Shown here: positions 50,601 to 59,149 of the stretch, piece by piece
Numbering within the stretch: position 1 is the first letter of the stretch
Layout of the letters: each line of letters opens with the position of its first letter
From: Arcuatula senhousia
Taxonomy: Eukaryota > Mollusca > Bivalvia > Mytilida > Mytilidae
NCBI GenBank assembly: GCA_963971305.1
Contig: OZ020303.1
Coordinates: 15,869,184-15,933,183 of the forward strand
Direction: 5' to 3'
DNA: 64,000 nt
The notes under the pieces: generated by a model
The model's input: the letters and a program-made list of their open reading frames with translations, nothing else
Database searches by the model: none
What the model was told of the DNA's origin: nothing
Translations under genes and position numbers: made by a program

Positions 50601-53062
50601 TTGCATTGAAAACTTTCAACAAACAAAGCAAATAATGCACTACCATTTCCCCCTTTTTTGAAGTAAATATCTATTTTTATTTTATCTAATCCTAGATTAT
50701 ACATGCACATAGATGAATAACTGCTTCAATTTTGACATAATAAGGTTTCATAATACATAAATGCAAATAAATAAAATTGAAAACTGTAAAATGTTGAGAG
50801 AACTCTAAATAAATTGAAGTTCATCAAAATTGAATAAATTTTTATGTATTTTCAAAAAAAAAATTTGGAAAACCTGTTGATTCTGACAATTACTATGTTT
50901 AAATAAAAAGATAAAAAGTTCTACTGAACAAAGCTATTGGCAACTCTAATACAATTTTTCAAATGTTTTTTTATACATGCAAGACTTACCCTTTCCATAT
51001 CAGTCCAGGCATTAGTTTCTCCTCCATGTGTACTAATAAATTCATCTAATTCATTTTCTCCAGGATATTTACTGCTACCCATAAAAACCACTAAAATTAA
51101 AACTTATTCTCTTCAGATAAAACAAACACTCACATCTTAGGGAACAAAAGGCGTTATTATGTATTACTTATCTTTTTTGGCATTTGTAACTAAGTGCTTC
51201 AGTTATTGATGATGGTGATGCACATTTTCTCTTCCTTTTGATCTGTAACAATACTATATATAAATACCTACTAGTACAACCTTATAAATCTTGAAACTAA
51301 AAAAAACTTTTTATAACTGCTATATTCTTCCATTGATTGATTATTGTTGCATTGTTTGGGGAAACTGTGGTAGTGAAGGTATTACAAAAATACTTAAACT
51401 TCAAAAAAGAGCTGCTAGGTTAATTTTAGATGCAGAACCCTTATCGCCATCAGAACCTCTTTTTCAGAAATTGGGATGGATGACAGTTCATATCAGAATC
51501 AAATATCATAAATGTTTAATGATCCAAAAAAGTCTTACTGAAAAAGCTCCCATTTACCTAACTAACATGTTCACATTCTTAAACAACACCCATGATTTGA
51601 GAAATAATGTGTCAAAGAAAAGGCTTATTGTACCAAAGCCTAAAACAGAAAACTATAAAAGATCCTTCCAATTCTCAGTTCTGTTTTATGGAATGATTTA
51701 CCAACTCAATTAGTAATACAAACCTGTTTAAATTGAAAATAAAGAGTCATTTACTTCATTCTTTTCATAGTTCTTTTTTATCTTTATTTTTTTATCTTTG
51801 TAAACATTGATTTATGTATTCTATAGATTTTGTTTGCATATTGTTCATTTTCTTTTTTCTGAAACCTTAGAGGACTTCATTCATTTTTTAATGTAATCCT
51901 TATGAGGGCCTCAGGGAAGATTAGTTATTATATTGTCATGAGTGTTGCATACTTTTACCTTGTAAGCATAATAATATTGTAAACTAACTGCATTACCCTC
52001 TATAAATACAAAATTTATTATTTTTATTAGTTTTTATTATTAAATATTAAAAATTTAAATTCTAAATTAATATGTAGGAAACTTGATGTGAATGTTTTTC
52101 GTTATTAACATATTAACTGACAAACATGTTTCTTGCTGTGAATATTAAAAAAAAAAAAACACTTTGCATTTTATGAGAAAACATGAACAAAAAATGTAGT
52201 CTATTGCTTCTAAGGTAATTAAATTAAATTATGATTTTTAAACCATAAAAGAAAATAAATACACATGGTACAGTTATAAGTAACCAAAGGGTCAACAGCC
52301 ATGACCTGGTTGTAAACACACAATGCTTAATTTCCCTGAATATATCTCATTGTTTTCTTAACCAAAATACTAACATCTTAAGTTGCTATTACATAATTTT
52401 TCAGCTCATTTTCAAATATTTTTGAAACTTTATGTGTTGACTGCTTGCAACATTTTTTTTCATCATAATACAAATATATTTAACCAAAACATATCATTAA
52501 TAACATACAATTTATTTCCTGTCATGAGTTTTTATCAATTTAGAAATTCAATTTAAATATACATGTAGCAAATTGAGTGAAAATAAAGTACTTACTGTGT
52601 TCAAGAAAATGAGCAAAGCCAGGAATATTATCAGGATCTAAGAAACTGCCTACACCAATGCATAAGGCAGCAGCTGACTAAAAATATAAAAAGAAAAAAG
52701 AAACAAGTGTTTATTTTGCTACACTCATATCAATTCTAATGTCTACATTTCTTTCATATCAAAGTCAAATTGATACAACTTCTGCAAAATTATTTCAACT
52801 TATCATACTTTTCTGTTAAATGCTTTTTAATGACCAAAAATTAAACTTTTAAAAATTTAGTACCTTTCTCTCAGTTTTCTCTGGTTCCTCATCTTCATCT
52901 TCAGAGCAGTCATCATTATTGTCATCTACCATATCTACAGGGCCATCTTCATTGTCATCACTTGCCTCCCCATCAGATTCCATTTCCTCTTCAACAAAGT
53001 CCTCACCATCTTTCAAATCTGATATCAAGAGAGCTCTTAACCCATTACCAAGAGTAATGTAC
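25159..53062 (-). CDS. NRDC: Nardilysin (M16 metallopeptidase), 29 coding exons, N-terminus missing
   Basis: Zinc endopeptidase that cleaves at dibasic sites and also acts non-catalytically in shedding and transcriptional control in animals. Exons in transcript order (minus strand): 53062-52864, 52677-52596, 51090-50990, 50486-50360, 50068-49973, 49653-49531, 49174-49117, 48051-48018, 47601-47562, 46207-46060, 45553-45433, 45122-45006, 43600-43496, 42894-42738, 42161-42111, 41032-40986, 40527-40452, 38517-38466, 37928-37845, 37547-37481, 36947-36820, 35624-35459, 34873-34799, 31600-31457, 30156-30020, 29811-29721, 29150-29034, 26152-26063, 25338-25159. Phases agree at each junction, giving ~1,003 residues. 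The acidic insert between the first strand (YITLGNGLRALLISDL) and SAAALCIGVGSF separates nardilysin from insulin-degrading enzyme. Single exon edges could be off by a few bases; the 49531 donor (GTGCCT) is weak. Confidence 0.94.
25814..25945. mobile_element. 132-bp MITE flanked by TA
   Basis: Inverted ends CAGGTCTGTCAAGTTT and (complement) CAGACCTGTCAAGTTT, with TA on both sides (25812-25813 and 25946-25947). Non-coding, in the last NRDC intron. A related fragment (GGGCTGTCAAGTTTTGATGA, then GTGTGAGATTTGCC) is at 60465-60545. Confidence 0.65.
26340..28440. repeat. Pearl/HINE-like tandem repeat split by a later insertion
   Basis: About three ~165-bp units (26350-26827), each with AAAATTTGCT...GTTCAA..GC(C/T)..AATTTAAG-like, TCA..TGGAC.GGAA, CTTGACC.GTAACTCATCATGG. 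The array breaks at 26828 and resumes at 28331 (AAAAAAGTGTGGAAAATG), followed by (GGAC)n at 28361-28380 and a terminal hairpin ATGCCCCCCAAC...GTTGGCAGGGCAT (about 28410-28438). The interruption is a separate element, so this one is the older host. Confidence 0.75.
26828..28330 (-). mobile_element. Helitron/HINE-like non-autonomous element, copy A
   Basis: 1.5 kb, read on the minus strand: starts near AGCTCACCTGGACCGAAGG, (GTC)n, then at least seven ~158-bp units (unit marks AGCTAAATGAGCTGAACATT at 26891, 27044, 27202, 27360, 27518, 27675, 27834), and ends with the hairpin AGGCTCCTGGGAGCCT followed by CTTG at the junction with host sequence. A hairpin directly before a CTRR-like end and lack of a target duplication suggest a Helitron/Helentron derivative. 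No Rep or helicase frame is present. Confidence 0.7.
30290..30700. repeat. Tandem-core repeat, two ~170-bp units with (GGAC)n end
   Basis: Two units start around ACAGG at 30326 and 30496 (period 170), each with AACAGGAAGTA, GACAGACCTGAAAA.GTATCCCA, ATATGGGAC and AAATATCAAAAG. Ends in GACTGATGGACGGACTGACTGATGG. A fragment of the same family is at 29330-29500 and a further copy at 34925-35175. Confidence 0.6.
30701..31190. repeat. Tandem-core repeat with 161-bp units, GTCC end first
   Basis: Starts AAGCCGAAGGGGACTA with GTCTGTTTGTCCGTCTGTC, then units beginning CAGTTTTCC at 30760 and 30921 and a partial third, each with GTATG.GAGTTAACCTTGATG, and ends GGTAGGGGACTA, repeating the starting GGGGACTA. 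Lies back to back with the preceding repeat. Confidence 0.6.
32312..33290. repeat. Hairpin-started repeat, AAGGTCTTTCC family, copy 1
   Basis: Opens with a ~12-bp-stem hairpin (AAGGTCTTTCC...GGAAAGACCTT, 32313-32342), contains three ~157-bp units with TTGAAAACCGTAA.(A/G)GATAGTATA and AATGGCGGCC, and ends GGGAAAGACCTCTCATTTG with a second hairpin ATTTGTTC...GAACAAAT then GGCACTTTAAT. Confidence 0.6.
33291..34750. repeat. Repeat of the same AAGGTCTTTCC family, copy 2, diverged
   Basis: Ends GGGGAAAGACCGTTCTCGTG with hairpin GATTGTTC..GAACAATC and CCTTTAAT, parallel to the end of the preceding copy. The interior is different: a single-copy-looking stretch with CCGTGCGGAAATTTTTGG and CCGGGTCTCC. 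It contains the 32-bp poly(C) tract. It sits in the NRDC intron 34798-31601. Confidence 0.45.
34398..34429. repeat. Uninterrupted 32-bp poly(C) / poly(G) tract
   Basis: A run of about 32 C on the plus strand (G on the minus, transcribed strand sense for NRDC), next to AAACAAAA-type A-rich microsatellites (34480-34530, 34627-34675). Its true length in the genome is uncertain, since such runs are prone to assembly error. Confidence 0.85.
34925..35175. repeat. Single-unit repeat with CCGCCC-rich end
   Basis: One core unit of the family at 30290 (TTAAACAGGAAGTAGGTGAG, TATGGGACCCTACC, CCAAATATCAAG) followed by a GC-rich CCGCCCGCACGCTGCCCGCC tract (35083-35120) and a short hairpin around GGATTTTTCACTCCGTGAAATCC (about 35142-35164). 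Confidence 0.55.
36820..43600 (-). CDS. NRDC: NRDC middle region (exons 43600-43496 to 36947-36820)
   Basis: Nine exons encoding DPVEYVELVSENMQIF, KEDVLTGRSQFYQYDEQ, FLTPERCNIVLMAKEF, the PDPNQYIATDFDIKV segment, VWYKKDTKFNIPKGFIYIHL with MSPVAY, NEIAYPAIMANYEFSIYG, GMEILLDGFSHKLPELL and AICIELKKSYHNDML. These match the second and third M16 domains (vertebrate ATDFTLKAF, LWYKKDNKFKIPKAYIRFHL, VKGFNHKLPLL). The introns between 38466 and 42111 carry most of the tandem repeats in this gene. Confidence 0.9.
38755..39715. repeat. Pearl/HINE-like element: five 168-bp units, (ACGG)n, terminal hairpin
   Basis: Units marked by GTAAACAGGAAG at 38812, 38980, 39147, 39315 and 39483 (period 167-168), each with ACACCATATGGCA, GGATAAAGCTGTATACAAAA and CATGTAG. 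The array runs into (GGAC)n with GAAC variants (39618-39664) and ends in the hairpin TATACCCCC...GGGGGTATA (39679-39711). This is the clearest example of the modular architecture shared by the window's repeats. Confidence 0.8.
39760..40230. repeat. Palindromic ~20-bp minisatellite in two inverted arms
   Basis: From 39776 to about 40015 the units read AAGTAT(A/C)ATGATACTT(C/G)TT in one orientation; from about 40050 to 40225 they run in the reverse orientation (TTTTAAGAAGTATCATGATAC). Each unit is itself nearly palindromic. The whole stretch could fold as one long imperfect hairpin. Apparent open frames here are translations of the repeat and not genes. Confidence 0.8.
41395..41985. repeat. Tandem-core element: three 171-bp units and terminal hairpin
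   Basis: Units marked by AAGTTCAAAGGGCCAT at 41430, 41602 and 41773 (period 171-172), each with TTTGAGGATCAAAATTTCC and GTTTCAGAGGAGTTGCGCTG. Then a short (GGAC)n and the hairpin ATGTCTCCCC...GGGGGAGACAT (41952-41982). The element start also reads ATGTCTCCCCC, so the hairpin arm is repeated at the other end. Confidence 0.78.
43601..45005. other. 1.4-kb NRDC intron without recognised elements
   Basis: AT-rich; no tandem units, terminal repeats or open frame that I can support. Confidence 0.5.
45006..49653 (-). CDS. NRDC: NRDC first M16 domains (exons 49653-49531, 49174-49117, 48051-48018, 47601-47562, 46207-46060, 45553-45433, 45122-45006)
   Basis: Encodes NAETLRDTPKREGLNIYSKL, DFYTRLYSAHYMTLAVCSKD, DRMEMHVRDIFSQVP, EPFEYNSFHKVIR, VPVKNIHKMWISWPCPP, the conserved THEGKGSILSLLKKK (vertebrate GHEGKGSILSFLRKK), the WAIELEGN strand and QLTPEGLEHYKEV. 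Two exons are very short (34 and 40 nt), placed by splice sites plus the match to the family segment around NNG..PDFDHL and DPFDTPAFNKL. Confidence 0.9.
46605..47290. repeat. Tandem duplication (~346 bp) in an NRDC intron
   Basis: The segment beginning TTTTAGTTTTGAGTTAATTC near 46619 is repeated from about 46965, with near identity over at least 230 bp (e.g. GGCATAAACAGATAATTTTT, AACATATCGTCCAACAATT and GATGGAGAGTTGACACACT) and divergence towards the end. It lies between the exons at 46207 and 47562. Confidence 0.75.
49973..52677 (-). CDS. NRDC: NRDC catalytic zinc site (exons 52677-52596, 51090-50990, 50486-50360, 50068-49973)
   Basis: The inverted zinc motif HxxEH is intact: FAHFLEHM, with His 89, Glu 92 and His 93 counted from the first codon in the window; the Met is split by an intron. 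The third zinc ligand is Glu 170 in REINAVDSEF, 77 residues after the second His, the same spacing as in insulin-degrading enzyme. Between them FMGSSKYPGENELDEFISTH and GGETNAWTD match the family. All catalytic residues seen are present, so the enzyme is probably active. Confidence 0.95.
51284..52010 (+). pseudogene. LINE reverse transcriptase C-terminal fragment
   Basis: On the plus strand, antisense to NRDC, an open stretch (51291-51713, 140 aa) contains YILPLIDYCCIVWGNCGSE and ILKLQKRAARLILDAEPLSP, the thumb/C-terminal pattern of non-LTR reverse transcriptases. The catalytic palm is absent, so it is a 5'-truncated dead copy. The downstream AT-rich ~300 bp is probably its 3' tail. The clade cannot be set beyond Jockey/CR1/L2-like. 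Confidence 0.75.
52864..53062 (-). CDS. NRDC: NRDC exon with acidic stretch
   Basis: Encodes YITLGNGLRALLISDL, then about 45 residues dominated by Asp/Glu (EDFVEEEMESDGEASDDNEDG and NNDDCSEDEDEEPEKTE) ending ERK. This acidic domain is the hallmark of nardilysin and binds polyamines and partner proteins in the vertebrate enzyme. It is shorter than the vertebrate stretch. An in-frame ATG lies 11 nt upstream of the exon (53073), but a TTTTTTAG acceptor separates it, so I read this as an internal exon joined in phase 1. Confidence 0.92.
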
Positions 53063-54030
53063 CTAAAAAACATGTACCAGGTATGACATAAGATTACAAA
53101 GACAACATATATCTATACATTTGCTTTATCGATGCTATGTTTTCATTGACTATTTAGCAGTGAGAAGAAAGCAGGAGATAACAGAAACTACAAGTAAATC
53201 AATAATTTACTTCCTTTTTTAATGGTTAAGCTGATGAGAAGAGTCAATATTATTAGCTAATTATACATAGAAACTTCCAAAACTTGACTGTGTATTTTTT
53301 TCTAACTCAATGAGCCAAGTGGCTTGCTTACTTGTAAGGTTTTAAAAGGGGTTCCATCTAACATAATGGAGCAGCCACCTCAAAGGATGAGTGGCAATAA
53401 GCCCCATTTTTGGCCAAAAATTTACCATGAAATTAAAACTTAGCATACAGATGTCTAAAGTTGCTGAAACATTGTTCAATTATTAGGCTTAAATAAAATG
53501 ATAAGCTTTTGCCACATCAATTTAGTTCGTTAACTTCAAAAGCTATAAATTAAAGAAATTGTCCTAAATTGATTGGTATTTGCTGATTTTCACATACTAT
53601 TTGGTCTTGAAAAAGATGGGCACATCTAAACAACAACTTCATACTTGGATTAAATGTGTAAAATGATGAAATCCATCATTTCTGAAAGTTTGAAGTTGTT
53701 GTTTTCATGCGCCCAATGTTTTCTATAGGGAAATATGCTCTAAAACCATTCAAAATTGCAGATTTTTTCTATTTTGTTAAGTAAAACCCCTAAATGTGAG
53801 GTCATTAGTACTATGAATAGTATATCACAATGAACGATATTTGCCTTATTGTTGTGTTTTCTTTGTAATCACATATAATTTGATATTTCTAATAAATATC
53901 ATAATATTTCAACTTACAACATTTTCTTTACATGCTTAATCTAAGACTGTTTTGGGGCAACTTTTGAGTTGCTTTGAGTATATTAATAATACTTTGATGG
54001 TGATTTCATAATATTACCTAAAAGTTTTAG
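53063..54030. other. Intron upstream of the first NRDC exon found
   Basis: AT-rich sequence on the 5' side of the acidic exon. No coding exon of either strand is recognisable, and no clear repeat. Confidence 0.45.
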
Positions 54031-54039
54031 GTTTTTCAA

Positions 54040-54430
54040 ACAAAATCTTATTGCCTCCACGGCAACGTGGAGTTGGGACATAGAAATGCTGGGCGTCCAC
54101 CCGTAACACTTTTTTTCATACCGTTCAGTAACAGATTTCTCAGCTACTAAAAATACTAAGCTTTCGATATTTGATACGCAGCTTCAGGAAGGGATTTCAT
54201 TTGGTAGGATGCGTTTTCAGGTCTGTAGCTTACCTACAAGCTGACTTAGAATTTTTTTAGGGTCAAATGGAAAATATGTCGTAACAAATTTCTCAGCTTT
54301 CGATATTTAGTATACTAGAGCTTCAGGTGGGGTCTCATATGGTGGGATGTGTTTCCAGATCTGTTGCTTATCTACTTCCTGTTTAGCAAGCAGACTTAGA
54401 ATTTTTTATGTTTGGCGGGGGACTCAGGAA
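54040..54430. repeat. Tandem-core repeat with hairpin start (CTCCACGGCAACGTGGAG)
   Basis: Opens with GCCTCCACGGCAACGTGGAGT, a perfect short hairpin, then two diverged units sharing GTAACA(G/A)ATTTCTCAGCT, TTCGATATTT, GCTTCAGG and GTCTGT.GCTTA, and ends TTTGGCGGGGGACT. Same general plan as the other core repeats, without a clear microsatellite. Confidence 0.55.
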
Positions 54431-54434
54431 ATCT

Positions 54435-56180
54435 GTTCTTGTTTTCACATTATTTTGATCTTGAACTTCATAGTAAAGTTCAGGATAAAAAAGTGAAAGT
54501 GTCAATTTTATCAACACATCTCTATCATGAGTAGTTTTCAACATTAAAAGAAGAAAACAAAAACATTTTTATGTTAATCTTACAGTTCAGTGCCATTTTA
54601 GTATGCAAGTGAAACGAAGCTCACTACAGCATCTACTGGCTTTGTTGAAGGCTGCTGGCCGTTGTCCATGATTGTGGTTTTTCTGAATTGCCGCTTGATT
54701 GTGGGCTGTGTCGCATACACTTATTCCACATCTCAGAGTCATTATTTTCTATAATGTACAGTTTGTCAAATTGCACAGGACCCAAAATATGATCCTTCAA
54801 ATAACATTATTCTCCTTTAGGATTTTCAGAAGTTTTTGAAAAGTCTGCACATGCATTGAAAAATGGTGGGAAAAAAATCACATTGCAGGGTTCACCACAG
54901 GCTGTTTTAGCATGGGGGTCCGCCACGCTACAAACTTGGTGCACCACATTAAAAAATTTCATAATTACAGTGTAGGAACAGAAGTGTACAGTTAGGTGTC
55001 TATACGATAATTGTGCATTGCACTTGTCTATTTCGAACAGTTTTTAAAAATTTTACACACACATTTTCCAATGACACTAAAATGACTAAGATATACAATT
55101 GGCGTTTGCTTCAAAATTTAAGTAGACATAACAAAAAATATGATATAATTAAGTAACCTTCGATAATTGGTGTGAATAACTAGAAATTTAAATTTGCTCA
55201 CTTGATCCTTGAACAATTCAGTTCAAGTTGGTGTATATAACCCTTTTGTGAGCACATATTTTATCAAACTCCAGAAAAGCATATGTAGATATTCCTTTAA
55301 AAATCATTTCTTTACATTTTCAACATGCACTTTTGAGTGAATACATCCAGGGTTTTATTTAGTTTGAACTTTGTACACACAACCTGTGTTTTCAAATTTG
55401 CACGCAGGCTATCTAATTTGACAACATGGGTTGTGCAAAGGGAGCATTAATGATAGAAATGACAATATTTTAGTTGTACTATTGGCTGAATTTTCCTTCA
55501 ACAACCTGTATAGCACGCTTGTTTTCCCGAACTTTCAGCTTCTTTTTAACGCTTTTTGCTTTGCAAATTTTGAACATCATCAAGCGCACACGTGACCCAC
55601 ATGAAAAGCTAGTTTGTTTTTATTTTCAAATATTTTTGTTTGAATTCATGTCGTATCATATTTTTTTCTAAAAAGATTTTTGCTTGTACAATTAATAAAT
55701 TTTAAAAAAGTTTTAATTTCTGAAGTGTCACAGGTTAAAAACCTACCTCATATTAGCTATGGCAACTAGACATAAATTTCAATTTGCTCCATTACGAATA
55801 ATGTGACCACTTTGTACAATGTAGCTCTGCCTAATCAAAAAGATTTCTGAGCTGTCATTATTGTAGCTATTTCCACTCAAGTGCAATAGATACTGGCAAT
55901 TGCATTCTTATTTCTAATGCTTCAAGATATCAAATCACTGTTTACATGTAGGTTTACTAAAGAGACCATTTTTACTGACATTTACTTAGTGAGAGATTTT
56001 AATTATATCAGATTTATTTATGTTGAGATTTTTACCAATATTTTCTGTCATCATTTATTGACTGTGTTAGACCATCTTCTGTTTTTAGCTTTTTGGGAGA
56101 AGATTTCATTGTAAAGGGTAAGTTTATCGTCTTAAATCACCCAGACTGGACCATCTTGGCATTTTCACGTTGTAAAATGC
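54435..56180. other. Stretch without gene
   Basis: Only AT-rich sequence with short chance frames. The phrase GTGTCGCATACACTTATTCC at 54708-54727 also occurs, complemented, near 48181-48200, so a dispersed repeat is probably present. Nothing else supported. Confidence 0.4.
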
Positions 56181-56189
56181 TTGTCTTCT

Positions 56190-57460
56190 TCTTCTTCTTG
56201 TGGTATACAGTTTACCATCCACTTGGATGATTATAAACTGTTGCGCATACGTGGATAAAATATCAAATAAGATTAACAAATTTTTTGTTTCTTTTTTTTT
56301 TTTTGCTTAATTATTTTCAAATAAGATAAAATAATAATAACATGTCTAGAAATTAGACTGTTAAATTAATAATAACGTGCAAAATAATATAAAAAAGACC
56401 TGATGAGTGATTAAAACTATTTACAGCCAAAAATTTTGAATTATATGAGTTGTGGTTGTAGCTGATAGAGAACAGTAGGTTTGAGCTGTTCTCTAAAATG
56501 GTCGACAGAAGGGCTGAGTATGATGTTTGGTGGTAATAAATTCCAGTAGATTATGGTATTTGGAAAAAATGAATATTTGTATGTGTCTTTTGATGCATGG
56601 ATATGTCTGAATGTATTAGGATGTGCTTGTCTGGTTCTTGGGTCTGATGGTATAAGAACTGTTGATGGTACTGCAACGAGGTGGTGAACAATTTTGTAGA
56701 ACATAACAAGTTTTGTTTTCAGTCTACGTTGTTGTAGAGTAGGCCATGATAGATTATTAAGCATGTCTGTTACGCTGGAGGTATTATGATAGCGGTTGCA
56801 GGCATACCTAGCTGCTCGTCGTTGGACTCCCTCAATCTTATTGCAAAGTTCTGCAGTGTGGGGATCCCAAACAGAGCAAGCATATTCAAGTTTAGGACGA
56901 ACGAGTGATAGGTATGCCTGTGATTTGATATTTGTGTTTGAGGTTTTGAGATTACGTTTGAGGAAGCCAAGACTTTTATTTGCGTTTGAGATAATGTTGT
57001 TTGTATGTAAATTCCATTTAAGATCCGATTGTAGTGTTACACCTAGATATTTAGCTGAGGAGACAGATTCTAAGATATGGTCGTGCAGGATATAGTTATG
57101 CTTAAAAGGTTTTTTCTTGTTTGTGACTGACATTACTGTACATTTGTCTGGATGGAAAGCCATCAGCCAATCTCTTTCCCACTTGGCGGCAGCATCAAGA
57201 TCAGATTGAAGGCTATCACAATCTTTTGAGATTTGATAGTCCTGTAAATGATGCTATCGTCAGCGAACAGTCTGAGTTTGCTTGAATTAAGGTATTCTGG
57301 TAAGTCGTTGATGTATACCAAGAATAAGACCGGACCCAGCACTGTTCCTTGTGGGACGCCAGAGGTTACAGGAGCTATGTCTGATGACTCTCCATCCAGG
57401 ACTACTGTTTGTGTTCGGTTTGAAAGAAAAGCTTGTATCCAGTTAAGTGTAAAATAAGCA
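56190..57460 (-). pseudogene. LINE (Jockey/CR1-like) reverse transcriptase, 5'-truncated and frameshifted
   Basis: On the minus strand, 57452-57165 encodes GVPQGTVLGPVLFLVYINDL and LFADDSIIYR (RT motif and catalytic ADD). The frame then breaks near 57215 in an A-rich run, and the C-terminal part continues in another frame (57163-56441, 240 aa) with AFHPDKC, SAKYLGVTLQSDLKWN, KLEYACSVWDPHT and RRAARYACNRY. The N-terminal endonuclease and RT fingers are missing. The single frameshift makes it non-functional. Same strand as NRDC, upstream of its known exons. Confidence 0.88.
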
Positions 57461-57929
57461 GACGAAAAAAAAATCGGTGTCTATTTTTTTCTTCAGTCGG
57501 GGAGGTAAAAATCATATTTAATTAAAACGTTTTTTAGATTTAGATTTTATAATTTTGAAGTGTTCATTTAAATTTTAACATGTCAATACGAATTTTAAAT
57601 AGTTTATATATTTTAAAGCTCATAAAGAAAAAATGTAATAGTAATACAACTAATATTAAAGTTTCTTCTATTCATTGAAAAAAAAGTAATAAAATCTATG
57701 CAAAAGGATTTTTAAAAGTAAATTCTAAATTAACACTTTCCTGGAGAAAATTTGCAAAACTTTTGAAAAGTGAACATTTGTTTTGTGTTAAAATTCTGAC
57801 TGTAGGACACAAAGACATAATAATGATAATGTCTAAGACAAAATACAAGTTAACAAAGTCTTTGATAATTCAAATGTGAAGAACAGAAGAATGGTCAGTA
57901 ATAGTATCCTCGATATCCTAGCTAATTAG

Positions 57930-58140
57930 GGGGGAGGAGGGGGTCCCGTCCCGACTTCCCGTCAAAATAATTTTATAATCCCATTTTCCCAGATAATAAA
58001 AACTACCGATCCCGTATCCCGAAAAAAGAAATGCAGATTCATGTGTCCCGCTATTTGCTTTTCTCGAATTCCCGTTAAAATATATGGCCAATCCCGGCGT
58101 CCCGGAAAAGGTCTTCCCAACCCTCCCTTATGCTATATGC
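57930..58140. repeat. CCCG-rich diverged repeat
   Basis: A compact segment with recurring TCCCG/CCCGT words (GGGTCCCGTCCCGACTTCCC, CGATCCCGTATCCCG, CGGCGTCCCGG), standing out from AT-rich surroundings. It has no open frame. I read it as part of a dispersed repeat; its class is unknown. Confidence 0.4.
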
Positions 58141-58779
58141 CATAGCCAAACATGATGTAATTATCACATAAAAAAGTGGTTCTTGTGGTAAATCCGAGCA
58201 ACACAATGAACCTTGTGATATACTTTTGGATCCCTGGAACAATGATCTTAAGCTATTTTAATGAAATTTTTTTCTCCTTTAAAGCATAAAAATATAATCA
58301 GCCAAAAATTGCAATGTATGTGTAAGATTTTATAATGCCCCTCATTTTATTATGTCCTCCAGACACTTTAAAATGGATTTAATTGTGCATGGATATAATT
58401 TTGTTATAAAATAATGTCCTGGACACTTTAATCTATTAAATTATGTCCATAGCTATGAAACATTGTCCATCATATTAAATGCATGAAAAGACAAACATTT
58501 TCTGTAATCATACCTAATACTTATTCAACATATAATAACCCATCATTTTATGATATAATATAATGACACATTAAAACTGAAAACATCATTTTTTCTCAAA
58601 CCTGAATCTGTGAAATAATGTCCATGTCTATGAAAATTTGTCCAACATGCATGTCATATTACATTTAATCCCCATTACCTTTCTGGTTCAAACCATATAA
58701 CAAAACTGAAACTGTAAAAATATTGAGTTCTCTTTATAAATACAAGAATAGGTATATATAGACTATGCAAGCTCATTAA

Positions 58780-58825
58780 TAAAAAAAAAAATAAAAAAAA
58801 TAAAAAAAAAAATAAAAAAACCCTA
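58780..58825. repeat. A-rich (AAAAAAAAT)n tract
   Basis: Runs of 7-11 A separated by single T between 58780 and 58820, ending before CCCTACC. It could be the poly(A) tail of a retroposed plus-strand sequence, but I see no recognisable body upstream. Confidence 0.6.
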
Positions 58826-59149
58826 CCTACCGACCCTATTTTTTAATTACATGTGACCGGAACCACACATATTATTTTACTTGGCCTAATCAATAATGCG
58901 GGAATATTCAATTGACTGAAATTTTTTTCCAAATATTATAATGTATAACTTTAGTAACATTTTCATGTCGTTTTTCTTTTTTCTGGCATATTTTTCATTT
59001 TGATGTCAACAATAGAAATCTGTTTTCAAATGCATTCTTTGGAGCAATATGCTAATCATATTTAGTTATACAATCACTAATAATGAGTTTTAAAAAGAAT
59101 ACTGTCAATATTACATACATGTAATGTCCACTAGAGCTGTCTTCTTTAA

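Noticed and set aside
53062..53073. ATG at 53073 as the nardilysin start
   Set aside because: A strong TTTTTTAG acceptor lies between it and the conserved YITLGNGL; the family has a longer N-terminus. Kept as an alternative only.
57248..57457. Plus-strand 69-aa frame (and 56796-57095)
   Set aside because: Antisense shadows of the minus-strand LINE reverse transcriptase.
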